From Sphaerolaimus hirsutus (Eukaryota; Nematoda; Chromadorea; Monhysterida; Sphaerolaimidae): DNA of 64,000 bases. Position numbers and translations under genes: made by a program. The number at the start of each line of letters is the position of its first letter. Positions within the stretch are counted from its first letter, which is position 1. Under the pieces are notes generated by a model, which saw only the letters and a list, made by a program, of their open reading frames with translations, did no database searches and was not told the DNA's origin. The stretch is taken from the NCBI GenBank assembly GCA_964036195.1, contig OZ038455.1, forward strand, positions 16,261,855-16,325,854, written 5' to 3'. Below, piece by piece: positions 11,121 through 23,005 of the stretch.

Positions 11121-12261
11121 TATTGATAGGGATCATGTTATTAGGAGAACAACATATAGGAGATATACGTCGACATCGTACGATGTTTTAACATTTTCTT
11201 TTGGTAATCATTCATTTTGTCTGGTGTTTGTTGACTGGGGAGTGAAATGATACCTGCGACACCAATTTTTACGATAAACGGACTGGCAGAGAATCCACAA
11301 CGCTTTTTTATATTTCTTTTATAAATATGTAGGTATTTACTTTTGTCCTCTTATTTGACTTTTAATTAGGTAATCGACATGTTTCTGCAAACTGCATGTA
11401 TACCAATGAACAAAGTTTATAGAAAATAAAGTGTAAAAATAAGAATAAAAGTGTGCTAAGCATCCTTGTAAATAAATATAAATAGGTACCTACCTATATA
11501 CGAACTATAGTAAAAATAATTAAATCGACATGCGCAAAGTCAGTTTTAAACAACTTGCAGCAATCACATAGGTAATCACATGAGCACGTAATCACAAGAA
11601 TTTGCCTGATGAGTTGCAAAAATACACTTCACTGCGTTTGCAATAATTTTGCAATAATAATTCTGCACAATCCAATTTGCACATGCAAATGTACGAGAGA
11701 TGGATCCATTTTTACGCCCATCTCCTCCAGTGTTTCCGCCGAATGTCTGGCTCCACTGTAAAGTTTCCGTCTGTCGGCGCACTAACTTGAACTTGATAAA
11801 GTGCTTTTTCCGCTCCGTTTTAACTCGCGTAACAGGGAATTTTACGCTTTGCTTCCTCACAGTAATTATGCTCAAAGTCTAACAATGAAATCAAATGATG
11901 GTGCGTGACTGCGCTGATTACAACAGCAGACAATGGCGAGTGCCTTTTGATATTTGTTAATTTTGGCCTCGGCTTTTAAATAAAATGCGAAAGTGCAGTT
12001 TCGCATTTTTGAGGAATGTGTAAATGCGTTTTGCGTAAATACGTTTACCACACTTTGGAGCATAATGTGTGAGGTCCAGGGCAACCAACATTTGTAAAAG
12101 AAAATATAGGTATACTTCACGAAATTTGTCATTGGTCAACAAAGTCACGTTTTTTTATATAAAAAACGTACCTGAAGAAGCAGAGACTAGCATTGTGATA
12201 TTTTACTGATTGGGTTTGCCGGCCAACTTTTTGAAAAAAGAATACCATGGTTGGCACCATT
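11121..12261. other. No gene seen
   Basis: AT-rich, with only short frames. Nothing recognisable apart from scattered poly-A and poly-T tracts. Confidence 0.4.
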
Positions 12262-12498
12262 TACCGTATTTCCTCGAAATACCCCCCTCGAAATACCCCC
12301 CCCCCCTCGTTTGACCACCCTCTCGAGACCACTATGAAAAAATCACCCCCCCCCCCTCGAAATACCCCCCCAAATTGAGTGTAAAGAGAACGTACATGAC
12401 AAATACTACAGTTTGACAAATACTACAGTTTGTGACAAATACTCAAAATGTGCACTCTGAAACAATCACCCGAGGGGGTATTTCGAGGAAATACGATA
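12262..12498. mobile_element. TACCGTATTT element, C-rich type
   Basis: Short version (237 bp) of the element at 991: TACCGTATTTCCTCGAAATA on the left, GGTATTTCGAGGAAATACG on the right, with CCCCTCGAAATACCCC runs inside. Confidence 0.7.
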
Positions 12499-13361
12499 CA
12501 TATAAAGTGGGTTATACATGTGAAACCCATCACATATTTAGGGAGGCGTTATTCAAGTGGGAATATATTTAACAGGGGGGAGATATTTGAAGACAATATT
12601 TGGAGGGGGACTTTTCATAATTTTCATAATTTTTTGGATAAAAAATTGAGCAAATTGCCCAATTCTTCCCTTCGGGCCATGAAATAGGTAAATAGAAGGG
12701 CGGCCTCCAATAGAAGGGTGCCAAATGAAGTGTGCTGGAAGTGTGCCAAATGTAAAAAGTATAAAATGTCATTGGACGTAAATGATAATGCGGAATAAAA
12801 CCCAAAATGTTGAATGCGGCTGCTCGATCAGAACTGAACGATTGCCAGAAGAATGGAAACGGGCAACCCAAAACGCAATATATATTTTGACATTTTTGAT
12901 AATTTTTTAGTTTTGATAATTTTCGATTATTAATGAATATACATCAGGTAAAATTTATACATGATCAAACCTAAAACCACCGAAAACTCGCTCCAAATGT
13001 CAGTATTTATGGAGCGGGGGTTGGAGTCCCTAGTGATGGAAATGTGTCGGGAAAATGCTGCCGACGTGACGGGTGTTGTAGCCGTTATCTGAAACTGTTG
13101 TTTCGCCGATCGCTCAATATTTCGAAATAAATTTGTCAAAAACCAACATTGAAAAATCCATCGACTAGTACAAGTAGAAGTGCACGTGGCTCACGTTTTT
13201 CTATCGAATGTGACAACAAAAATTATTTTAGAAAATGGAATGTCGTCATATCCGACCCCTCCACGTGCGACGGCACGGTGTCTTTCAAAGGCCAACGCTA
13301 GTCACTGCGTGTGATACATATTCGTAAATGGTCAATCTCACGGCCTTTCTATTGTCAAAGG
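12499..13361. other. No gene seen
   Basis: Low-complexity, AT-rich sequence with a few short frames. No splice-linked exons recognised. Confidence 0.35.
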
Positions 13362-14153
13362 CAACGATGGGTAAGTTCTCAAAAAAAAAACACTTTCTGT
13401 GTTTTGAGTTTTTCAAAAATAAATACCTGTGTTTTGAGTTTTTTTTATTGAAAAAAAACTTGAGTAACTCTGTTTTTATTTCTGTGTTTTTTGTTAAAAC
13501 TCAAGTTTTTGTCCAAAAAACTCGAGTTTTACCCCGAAAATTCTGATTTACAGCATTTTGATGTGGAAACAGCGGTTTTCTTATAAAATATTGGTTTTGC
13601 ACATGTTTTAACCCCACATAACATGTGTATTCATTCAAGTGTCGAAAGGGTCCATAAAAATGTCCTCAATGAGGACATCCACCCACATCACAACACCAGT
13701 ATCAACAAAATGCTCACAAACGAGAATTTATGCAGTACTCCAAAATTCTTCAATGGATGTGCACTTTATGTAAGACTTGATTTGAACTACAACTATATTT
13801 AAACATGTCCACCAGGAGATGTGCATGCCATCTTTAATTTATTCTTTGTTCCATCATAAAATATGAATACATTATGTACATATTTTCATGCTATACATGC
13901 ATATCTCATCTTGTTTAGTTTAACTGAAGTCATGTGCATTCTGAAAATGTGTTCAACCACTTCGCTGAAAAAAACTCAAAAACTCAAAAATCTTTTCTGT
14001 GTTTCCGTGGTTCTGTGTTTCTGTGTTCTGCAAAAAAACTCGTTTGAGTTTTGAGTTTTTCAAAATTTGTGAGTTTCCGTGTTTCTGTGTAAAACAAAAA
14101 CACCGAAACTCAATGAGTTTCTGTGTTCAATTTCTGTGTTTTTTCCATCGTTG
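13362..14153. mobile_element. hAT-type element, GTGTTTTGAG repeats
   Basis: 792 bp bounded by CAACGATGG and CCATCGTTG, with the perfect 8-bp duplication GTCAAAGG (13354-13361, 14154-14161). Both ends are arrays of TGTGTTTTGAGTTTTTC; the middle third is unique AT-rich sequence. A 130-bp relative with TAACGATGG ends is at 24427. Confidence 0.88.
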
Positions 14154-14544
14154 GTCAAAGGATATCGCATGGTGGCTGAATTGATAAACCCATTTACATG
14201 CGCGTATCGAAATGAATTGGCTGATAAAATATTTATATATTCGGTGCTTATGTATGGAGTCATGGACACGAATGTAGGTAAAATAAAATATGTTTACGTG
14301 TTGTAGAGGCATGAATAGATATTCGACGCATCGCATGTAAATAAATATGAAAATCGCTCGCACACCTGCGAAATCCAAGAGCATGACCCAAGCTCGACAC
14401 AATTGGAATCAACTCATGAATGTGAGATTTTACTATTATCAGTCAAACAAATGTGTTTAGACTTCGTTTCTCCTACTTCCTCAAACTTTGAAGCCTGCTC
14501 GGAATGGATGAACTTTTGAAATCAGTGGGTCTATTCATGAAAAA

Positions 14545-17500
14545 ATGGAAATGAAGACATTGCTGGTATCGCTGCTGTTCCAAATTGTGAATACGGCATC
14601 AGGTTTGTAAAAAAATGTGCATCAAAGTATGATCGCGCCCAAAAAGTGTCATAAATTACACAAATATGACTACCTAATTGAAATTGAGATTTTGGAAATT
14701 GTTTGATTGAATGTCACAAGTTGATGTTGATCCTTTGACCGTTTGTTAGAAAATTCTTTGACTGCTTTTGAAGATCGCTGGAATTGTTGTTAAGTATTTA
14801 TTCAATAATGGGCAGTCCCCATTTTCGAGCATTCTTCCCAGAAAATGGTTTTACCGTCCATCTCAAAAGTCCGATTTTGTGACATTTTCGACAACTGAAT
14901 CTGTCATCACTTACACAGCAGGCAGCTGGGACAGAAGGAATTCATGGAATCCACAGACTAGTGGCCAACCGCAGCCAAAAATAAAAGCGCCACCAATGCT
15001 CATAGTGGCACAGAATATCCCAGGCTACAGAGAAAGCCAATACACAGACCCCTACTATGACACTTTGGATTATGGCTACCAACCCAGATCAAACATACCC
15101 CCATCTCAGCCAGAAAAATCTAGAAACACTCTTGCGAATCGGGGAAACATTAATGTGGCAGCCAGAGCAGTGCCCATACCGAAGCAACTTCATAGGAACC
15201 GGTACAACAATTATCAGCAGCGCTATCAACCACAATTGTCATTAAGTGACAATGATCCCAGGTGCCAATCCCAGACCCTGCAAGGTGGAAAGTAAAGTGT
15301 CTAATGTCATGTAAATTGTCATGCAAAGTGTCAATGGTCATGACAAATGTAAAGTAAAGTGTCAATTGACATGAAAAGTTCAGTAATAAAATCTTTTTTG
15401 TTGTGATTGACATTTTACATGAAATTTGACACTTTACTTTACACTTTACAGGGTCTGGGACTGCCCCCAGGAACCAGTACAACAATTATCAGCAGCAGTA
15501 TCAACCACAATTGTCAATAAGTGACAATGACCCCAGATGGCTGAACAGAGGCTACTTTAACCATCTTGCCCACACAACCATTAGACCACCAACCACAAGC
15601 ACGAGCTCAACCACTCCAAGCACAACTTCAACAAGCACGACACCGCCTTCGACCAGCGTGCTTACATTGGACTTGAAATCACTTGACCCGACAACGATAA
15701 AGAAACTGAGTGAGGCGGGTCTGTTGAAATTGAAGTCGCAACAAAGTGGTGTAGCTGCGGACTTCTTTGGTGAACCAGGTTTGTGATATTGCTGAGTGGC
15801 TACATGTTGACAGAAATTAGTTGATGATTATCTGAAATTGTGGCAAATGCAGATTGGCAGGTAATTTTCTTAAGGGCTTTGTCTGTGTTGTCTATGAACT
15901 CAAAAATACTATCAGCACGCACACTCACCACTCAGACTTCTACTTATGCAGACCATAATGGCCCTGCGCACACTAGTTTTCACACGAAATTTGGAAAACT
16001 CATAAAAGAGCTTTAAACGTGTTTGAGTTTTCCACAATGAGTCATTTTTAATCTCCGTCAACTGTAGTTGACAGCCACCTCATTGTAGAAAACTCAAATG
16101 CGTTCTAAGCTGATTTGTGAGTTTTCAAAATTTCGTGTGAAAACTAGTGTGCGCAGGCACAATCATACATAAAATAATTTTTGAGACACGTTTCAGGTGT
16201 GAAGCAACTTCAAAATAAGTTGCAAATCACAAATACACAAACCTAAAAAACCCTTCTCACCGTATCCTCCATCAATCTCAGGCGGCGCCGAATGGCTCAA
16301 CATATTCAGAGAGTTGGCCCCCCTTCTACCAGCAGTGCTCACAGGGGCCTCAATGTTTGGCCCGTCTGCCGGGGGTGCCGGTGCCATACCCCCACCAGAC
16401 AGCATCGTGGTGCCCAGCGATGCTGACATTCTGGCACAGCTGGGCGGGGCGGGGCCCGATTTGGGGGCCTTTGCTAGTCATTTGAATTTACAGGAAGCTG
16501 CCGCTGTGGGCGCCATTATTGGTTGGTGATGAAAAACGGTTTTCAGTATTTCTTCTAATAGAAGAGCACCGTTCTAGTTATTACGTCAACTTTTTTACCT
16601 GCCATTCTATTGGAGGTGCTTTTCTATTGCAGGCTGCCGTTCTACATGTATTTTTTCGCCTCAATTTTCCACACATTTTTCATTTGAACATGGTGTTTCT
16701 GAACAATATTGTTTTCGTGGTGTAAAAACTTGCCAAAACTTGCCGTGCTATTGGAGGTGCTGTTTTATTGGAGGTAGGCTGTTCTATTAGAAGAAATACG
16801 GTACCTACCTATATGCATAACAATATGTTGAACTCTTCACACTGGCAAAAACGTAATATCGTTTTTCCCCTCCAGCCAACAACGAGCCATCAGTCAATCC
16901 AATCGTGGGAAATAACCAGGCTACATTCATTTCGGGAATGGGACCACCAATCAATGGGCAACCAGCACCAATCAATGGCTTGCCAGGATCTATCCAGCCA
17001 AACAGACAGGCGCCAATGCAACAACCATTGTCGCCACAGCAAAGTGGGGCTCAGAACGGCCACACGTCACCGGCAGATGTCCACACTGGTTGCTCACAGG
17101 TGAATATTGTAGTGATGGGATCGTATTTACATACATCATGTACCCAAATTCGAGCACTTTTGAACTATCGTATTCCCTTGACATACAAGCCCGAAATACC
17201 CCCCGCCCCTCGAAATATCCCCAGTTCTGAACGAGCTTGTGAAGAAATAAACAAAGCCAAAGTACGGAGAGTTCAAAACTTCTGGCGACATAACACCCCC
17301 CTCGTAGTACCCCCTCCCTCGTTTAACCCCCCACCAAACTTGCACTCTGAAAAATAAACCCCTGCGGGTATTTCGAGGCAATTCGCTAGTCGAATGGAAT
17401 CAACGAGTCCACACAAGTCCACAACCAAAAGACAGATCCACACACGCAGGTCGACTGCAACATGGACCAGGGCACCCTCTGCGACTACATGTCGCCCCAA

Positions 17501-19370
17501 GGCACCACCTCCTGGCGGGTCGCCTCCAGACACGCGCCCAACGCTCTTACAGGCATTTTGTCCGACGCTAGTGGCTCGGGCATGTTCGCGTACTCGGGTG
17601 GCCATCCGGGAACTGGGTCGGGAACTAGATTTGTGATCAGTTCTAAGGAGTTTAAGCATACTAAGGGGGCTGTGCTGAGGTTCAGGTATTATCAGGTCTG
17701 TTTGGATTTTTGGTTTGGTTGTTATTCCTTTTTATGTTCGTTAATTAAATGATTGAAAGATGGAATAAAAATGTGATTCGCATCCCAGTTTGGAAAATAT
17801 AGTGAAATATGATTTTAGCAAAATCTTTCAAACCAAAAATATAATTTAATCTCTCTGCGAACAAAATATATATTTTTTTAATTCAAAAAATTCCTCAAAT
17901 GAAATTTGATTAAATGAATGAATGAATAATAGTAATTATGATTAAATTTCACCGGAAAAATCTGTAATAATGTTTAAAAAATTTCCTAATATATTTTGAA
18001 CGCTATACACAACACTCCCCTTCACAGGCGGGCATCTTGGGTCGTCTGCGAGTGTGCCTAGACAATTTCCAGGCACAACATTGTCCATTCGAGACAACCG
18101 GTTCAGACGTGAGACCGCAAAATTCGAGACAGTGGCGCGCGGTCACTTTGCCCCTGCCCAGGGATGGCAAGGAACATAGCGTAAGTGGCGACGGCCATTA
18201 GGCACAGTTGACATTGGCTGTCCACTCTTTTCATTTCTGTTACATTTTAGTTGACGGGCCGCTCAAAGATGTTCAAACTCGTATGCGCCATCACGTCAAC
18301 TAGAGTTTGTAGCGCTATTGTCCACCTACACGCAAAGCATTGTATAAAAAAACTACAAGCAAAAAACTACACTCGCGGCAAACCCGTAACGTTGATGTTT
18401 CAAAAAGACATATATTCAGTCAAACTGCAATATTGGTTAGCTTTGCGCAGAGGCGATAACCCACACGATGAGGCTCAGCCGAGTGGGGTTTATTGCTGGT
18501 TGAAAACTTTTCCCAATTGCCCGCCATGACGACCTGAAACACGGTCGGCACTGGCAATTTTTGGGGCCCCACACAGGGGGCTAATAATAATAACTTCGTC
18601 CGCTGCACAAGTTGGCGACATCAAGAAATTACCCGGATTTCTTGGGCGCACCGAAAAAAGCCTAGTTTGATGAGGAAATGTTTTTTTACATAGGAAGCGC
18701 AAGGGTTTTTCACCGTTAGCTTTTTATCAGAGGCAGAATCCAGGAGTAGATAGCAAAGTGGAAGGGAAAATAGTAATGGGAAAAATAACAACAAACTTTG
18801 AAATAAAAAGCTAACGCCAAAGAAAAAAGCTCCATGGCGATTCTGTCGCTTGGCGCTAATCGTATGGCGCCAGTGGCATGAGAAAAGCGCCATGGCGCTT
18901 TTTACATCACTACAGTTGACACTTGTCACTTCAAACTTGACTTCTTCAAACTTGACAACCTACTTTTCTTGTCACTTTTCCACGTACAGATCTGACACCA
19001 GGGGGCGGCCCCGGAGATGTATTTTTTTAAAGTCAAGTGTCAAATTTCATGCAAAATGTAAATAAATAATAAAGGAAAAAATATTCTGAAGTTTTGACAT
19101 TTTGTATGAAAGTAGGCAAAGTTGCATGAAATTTTACATGACACTTTACTTTGCACATGACTTTACATTTGACACCTTACTTTGCACTTTGCAGGGCTTG
19201 GGACTGCCCCCAGCTCACATATAGGCACAAGTGGTCGTTTTGTCAAAGGAAACATTTCCGCCCCACAGGTGCACTTCGTGGCCGACGGTCTGAAAGAGAA
19301 CTACATGATCGGTTTGGACGACATACATTTGGCTATGGTCGACCAACCCGGCCCAGTCGACTGCGTGTGA
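14545..19370 (+). CDS. Secreted MAM-domain protein
   Basis: Eight exons in consistent phase: 14545-14602, 14919-15261, 15471-15778, 16282-16521, 16876-17099, 17450-17695, 18028-18180 and 19269-19370 (TGA); about 557 residues. Exon 1 encodes a signal peptide (MKTLLVSLLFQIVNTAS). Then comes a Gln/Tyr/Pro-rich region with a 22-residue unit present twice (each containing YNNYQQ and SDNDPR), then a Thr/Ser/Pro stretch likely to be O-glycosylated, then a Gly/Pro-rich linker. The C-terminus is one MAM domain: it opens CNMDQGTLCDY and contains RLRVCLDNF, CPFETTG, QWRAVTLPLP and ends MIGLDDIHLAMV. MAM domains mediate extracellular adhesion. Exon 2 has a tandem CAGCAG acceptor, so one residue may vary. 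The intron at 15262 is a transposable element, and four other introns hold elements. AATAAA near 19463 may be the poly(A) signal. Confidence 0.82.
15262..15470 (+). mobile_element. Introner-like element forming an intron
   Basis: The intron starts GTGCCAATCCCAGACCCTG, and its 3' end reads CAGGGTCTGGGACTGCCCCC then CAG, so its ends are inverted repeats of each other (inner TAAAGTGTC against GACACTTTA). CAG stands on both sides (15259-15261, 15468-15470), giving exon-CAG|GT...CAG|exon. Splicing joins phase 2 to phase 2 and leaves the frame open. About 66 bp of exon is duplicated on the two sides of the element. Confidence 0.75.
15961..16158. mobile_element. CTAGTTTTCAC element in MAM intron 3
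   Basis: Ends GCCCTGCGCACACTAGTTTT and AAAACTAGTGTGCGCAGGC are inverted repeats; the inner words are CACACGAAATTTGGAAAACTC and its complement. It fills much of the 503-bp intron between 15778 and 16282. Confidence 0.75.
16545..16803. mobile_element. TACCGTATTT element in MAM intron 4
   Basis: TTCTATTAGAAG type. The left end is slightly degraded (CAGTATTTCTTCTAATAGAA) and the right end is CTATTAGAAGAAATACGGTA. It occupies most of the 354-bp intron between 16521 and 16876. Confidence 0.7.
17166..17392. mobile_element. Degraded TACCGTATTT element in MAM intron 5
   Basis: C-rich type with worn ends (ATCGTATTCCCTTGACATA and GGTATTTCGAGGCAATTCG). The core words AGAGTTCAAAACTTCTGGCG match the core at about 1315. 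It occupies most of the intron between 17099 and 17450. Confidence 0.6.
18520..19214. mobile_element. Element remnants in last MAM intron
   Basis: The intron 18181-19268 holds several remnants. One is a GGCGCC/AGCGCCATGGCG palindrome ending TTTTTACATCACTAC near 18911. Another is an introner-like right end at 19150-19214 (TTTGCACTTTGCAGGGCTTG, then GGACTGCCCCCAG). Part of the first, from about 18526, recurs at 29908-30060 (CTGAAACACGGTCGGCACTG). Confidence 0.5.
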
Positions 19371-20029
19371 TCTTATCGACGCTGGTGAAAACGTAAAATA
19401 CCTAGGTAAATAGCGTCAACTCAAGTCCCGGAGGGAGTTGCTATTACGAATTGTTTCCAAAATAAAATAAATTTATCGTGACGGTGTTCCATAAATTGTA
19501 AATATTACCACTTTTTAGAATTTAATAATCGAGCAATGGAACCAATATAAGTGAGAATGAACGGCAAAGTTAATGAAAAATAAAATGATACACGAGATAG
19601 CGTTCCAACCGACTAAATAAATACATTATGTTATTCATGGGGAGGAGTTACCCATTCGATACTTGCACAACAGTTGTGAGCAATTCAAGGGGGAAACATA
19701 TTCAAAGAAGGGGACATCTTCAATAACTTACGGTATTTTTAATAAATTTGCTGCCAAAATGGTTAGCATTTCATTCGATATATGTTGCTGTTGCTAAAAC
19801 ATTATCATACCGAGTCGAGCACCCTTTACATACTTTGGCACGTCTCCAATGAAGGTATTGAGCTTAACCCAAATTTGGCATTTTCCCCACATTCTTTTTG
19901 CATCAGTTGCGTTCAAGTTTTCTTATGCCATATTTTTCGTCACAGTAGAGTGACATTAGCACCACAACCGTCCAATACGTGCTTGTTTGTCAACCAGAAA
20001 TTAGAGTTAGTCTAAGTACAGAACTTTTT
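19371..20029. other. 3' flank of MAM gene
   Basis: Contains a possible poly(A) signal (AATAAA near 19463) and a degraded TTCAAG/TACGGTATTT element end at about 19690-19740. No gene seen. Confidence 0.4.
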
Positions 20030-20530
20030 CAAAGTTTGCGTAAAGTATTTTGATTTTACTTACCCCGCGAGTACAGAAAGCGTAACGTAAAAATTATTTA
20101 CGTTTACTCACAAGTGAATGAGAGTAAAATAGGTTTTTTTCTCAGAGAAAGTGTGAATGTGAGTATTTTTTCTCAGGAAAGCATAAAAGCGAGTACATTT
20201 CTGACGCTCATTAATGACTGGGCAATAAGTGCTCGCCGCTAGCAAAACACGTTTTGACAAAAAATCACATTTTCATTCAGGAAAAAGCATTACCTATGAA
20301 TTTTTATGCTGGACGACAAAAAAGGTTTTTTTCTGTCGATCAAAGTATTCTTTGCGAAAACAGGTCTTTCGAATGCCAAAAATACTCTTTCTGTACTTGC
20401 AAAAATTATTGTACTGTACTCGAGTACTCTCAAAAAGCAAGCGTACAGGCTAGTACAGATACTTTTTTCAAAGTATTTACTCGGTACTCGAGTATGCATA
20501 CATTTTGAGTAAAAGTAAATACGCATAGTA
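20030..20530. repeat. GAGTAC/CTCGAGTACT element
   Basis: Words such as GAGTAAAAGTAAATACG, ACTCGAGTACT and GCGAGTACA repeat in both orientations. It matches the elements at 47495-47998 and 62318-63868, whose termini are better preserved (AGAGTTGTTAAAAGTACC). Ends here are uncertain. Confidence 0.5.
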
Positions 20531-20765
20531 AATAGCTGTGCTTTTCCATAGCAGAGAGGCAGTATGCCCTCTGCATGTGACGTTTATCGTTTTCGAATAG
20601 TTCAAGCCGCGAGGAGGACATGCCGAAACAGAACACTCATTTAACCAATCAATTATGTTGATCTGATTATTTATTAAAGGGAAACTTAAAATTAATGCGC
20701 AACTTCATTCTACGCCAACGTCTTATACACTCACATCAGCGCACAGATTCCCTCGCACAAGTGGT

Positions 20766-20781
20766 GGCCCTGAAGAGGGCC
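20766..20781 (-). terminator. Histone H3 mRNA 3' stem-loop
   Basis: On the minus strand GGCCCTCTTCAGGGCC, preceded by CAAC and followed by ACCACTTGTG. This is the 6-bp stem, 4-base loop bound by SLBP in replication-dependent histone mRNAs. It starts 58 bp after the H3 coding region. Confidence 0.93.
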
Positions 20782-20838
20782 GTTGGGTTAGTTGAGATCA
20801 TGGGATCAGTGCCGAGTGGCTGGCCGCCGCAGCGCCAC

Positions 20839-21345
<507 letters not shown>

Positions 21346-21631
21346 CAGAATTGGGCGCGGGGAATCGATTGCATTGTTGGGCGCGGGCCAGGATTTGAAT
21401 TGCGCTTGGGTCAACTGCATGTACACACAACGAAAGACATGCGTGGTGCGGACCCCCCGGTGAGACATTACCTATTCTGCAAAATGACCTTCATTCCGAT
21501 TTTACAGTGGCACCTGTCGTTCTGTTGAGTGTAACAAAAACACTCATGGTATACGCATGTGCATGCTTGGAATTCTTGGCGCCATTTCATGTTTGAGTTC
21601 CCTCCACTTAAATATGACATATCGTGTTATA

Positions 21632-21868
21632 GGCCCTACACACACTAGTTTTCACCGTGACTTGTGTGAAAACTGAAATGGCGACATCGCGACATTCAGC
21701 CTACTCTTATCGTATGCTATATGTGTTTTAGTTTTCAAATTTTGAAACTTTAACCTTCATTAATTTAAATTTAATTAAAATTAATTCATTCAACCGTGTT
21801 CATTAATTTGCATTTGAAAAAATTTCAGTTTTCACACGAAGTCACGGTGAAAACTAGTGTGTGTAGGC
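21632..21868. mobile_element. CTAGTTTTCAC element
   Basis: Near copy of the element at 7098: GGCCCTACACACACTAGTTT on the left and AAACTAGTGTGTGTAGGC on the right, with the same interior words (GCCTACTCTT, CATTCAGC). Confidence 0.75.
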
Positions 21869-23005
21869 AGGCACATTATACAAAATTTCATACAAAGTGA
21901 AAATTACATACATGTTGCGTGATAAAATGAAGCAATTGCAGTTTGTTGAACGAGTTTCTTTTAACCACATCACTATAATGTGTTGTGTATAGTGTCATGA
22001 TAAGCACTGAGACTTTGGTGCCAACTGCTGGAAGCAACACTTTTCTAACCCCAAGCACCAAGTGCGAATGCTGCCAGCCAGAGCTGCCTGCTGAATTCGC
22101 AATCGACACTTAGCTCATTTCTCCATCTGCTCTGCATTCGATCGACTTCTCGGCACCATGGGCAAACGTTCGGGCAAGCGTTCGCACAGCGAGCGTGGCA
22201 CCGAAAGGCAGCGCCGTTCCCACTGAAGGGTTTTGAGGTACATTTGTTTGCACCTGGTATAACAATAGAATGTGCTACGGGTAAAATTATGTGCAATACC
22301 GGTGCTTTTTGTCTTTTATTTTTTGTTTTCGACATTAGGATACACTCGACACGTTTTGGATACATTTTGGATGCTACAAAAAAAGCTGTTTAACGCTAAA
22401 CCTAGGGCGAGGTGCCTATCAAAAGAAAACTAAGTCAAAAAACACGTGTACTTCTTTCTTGTGATAGGGCGATACGAGCTCGCCAACAGCTTCAAAAAAA
22501 CTATATAAAAATGGCATCAAGCACCAACCAGGTGCTTTTGTCCCAGGCATCACTGAAAAAACCACCCATACACTAATAGCACCACAAGGATCAAGTGTCA
22601 ATCAGATGAAAAACTTTACAATGCCATGGTGATAAAATATCGGTAAGATGTTCAGCAAATATGTCATCCTTATGTTTGTTGATACCAGAATGTCATTTTC
22701 ACACGGTCTTTCAGTTTCATATGTGGGTATTTTACATGTTAACGGTAAAGGTAAAGCTTTATGACAATACATGAAGCGTTATAGCAACAAAATGTATGAG
22801 CAGTGTAAACATACTGAATTTTCTCGAATAGCCCCCTCGTTTAACTCCCCTCAAAATTCCCACTCTGAAAAAATAAACCCCGGGGGGGTATTCCAAGGAA
22901 ATACGGTCTGTGTATTTATTTATTGAAGAAAAAACGCGGAATTCTCGGTGAATTGTGTTGTTTAAAAGCAGATTTCGAGGCGACGGAGCCGCATGGCCCC
23001 ACGCA
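21869..23005. other. No gene seen
   Basis: Short frames only. A degraded C-rich TACCGTATTT element lies at about 22815-22907 (CTCGAATAGCCCC to GGAAATACGGT). Around 22140-22230 there are GC-richer words but no exon I can support. Confidence 0.35.
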
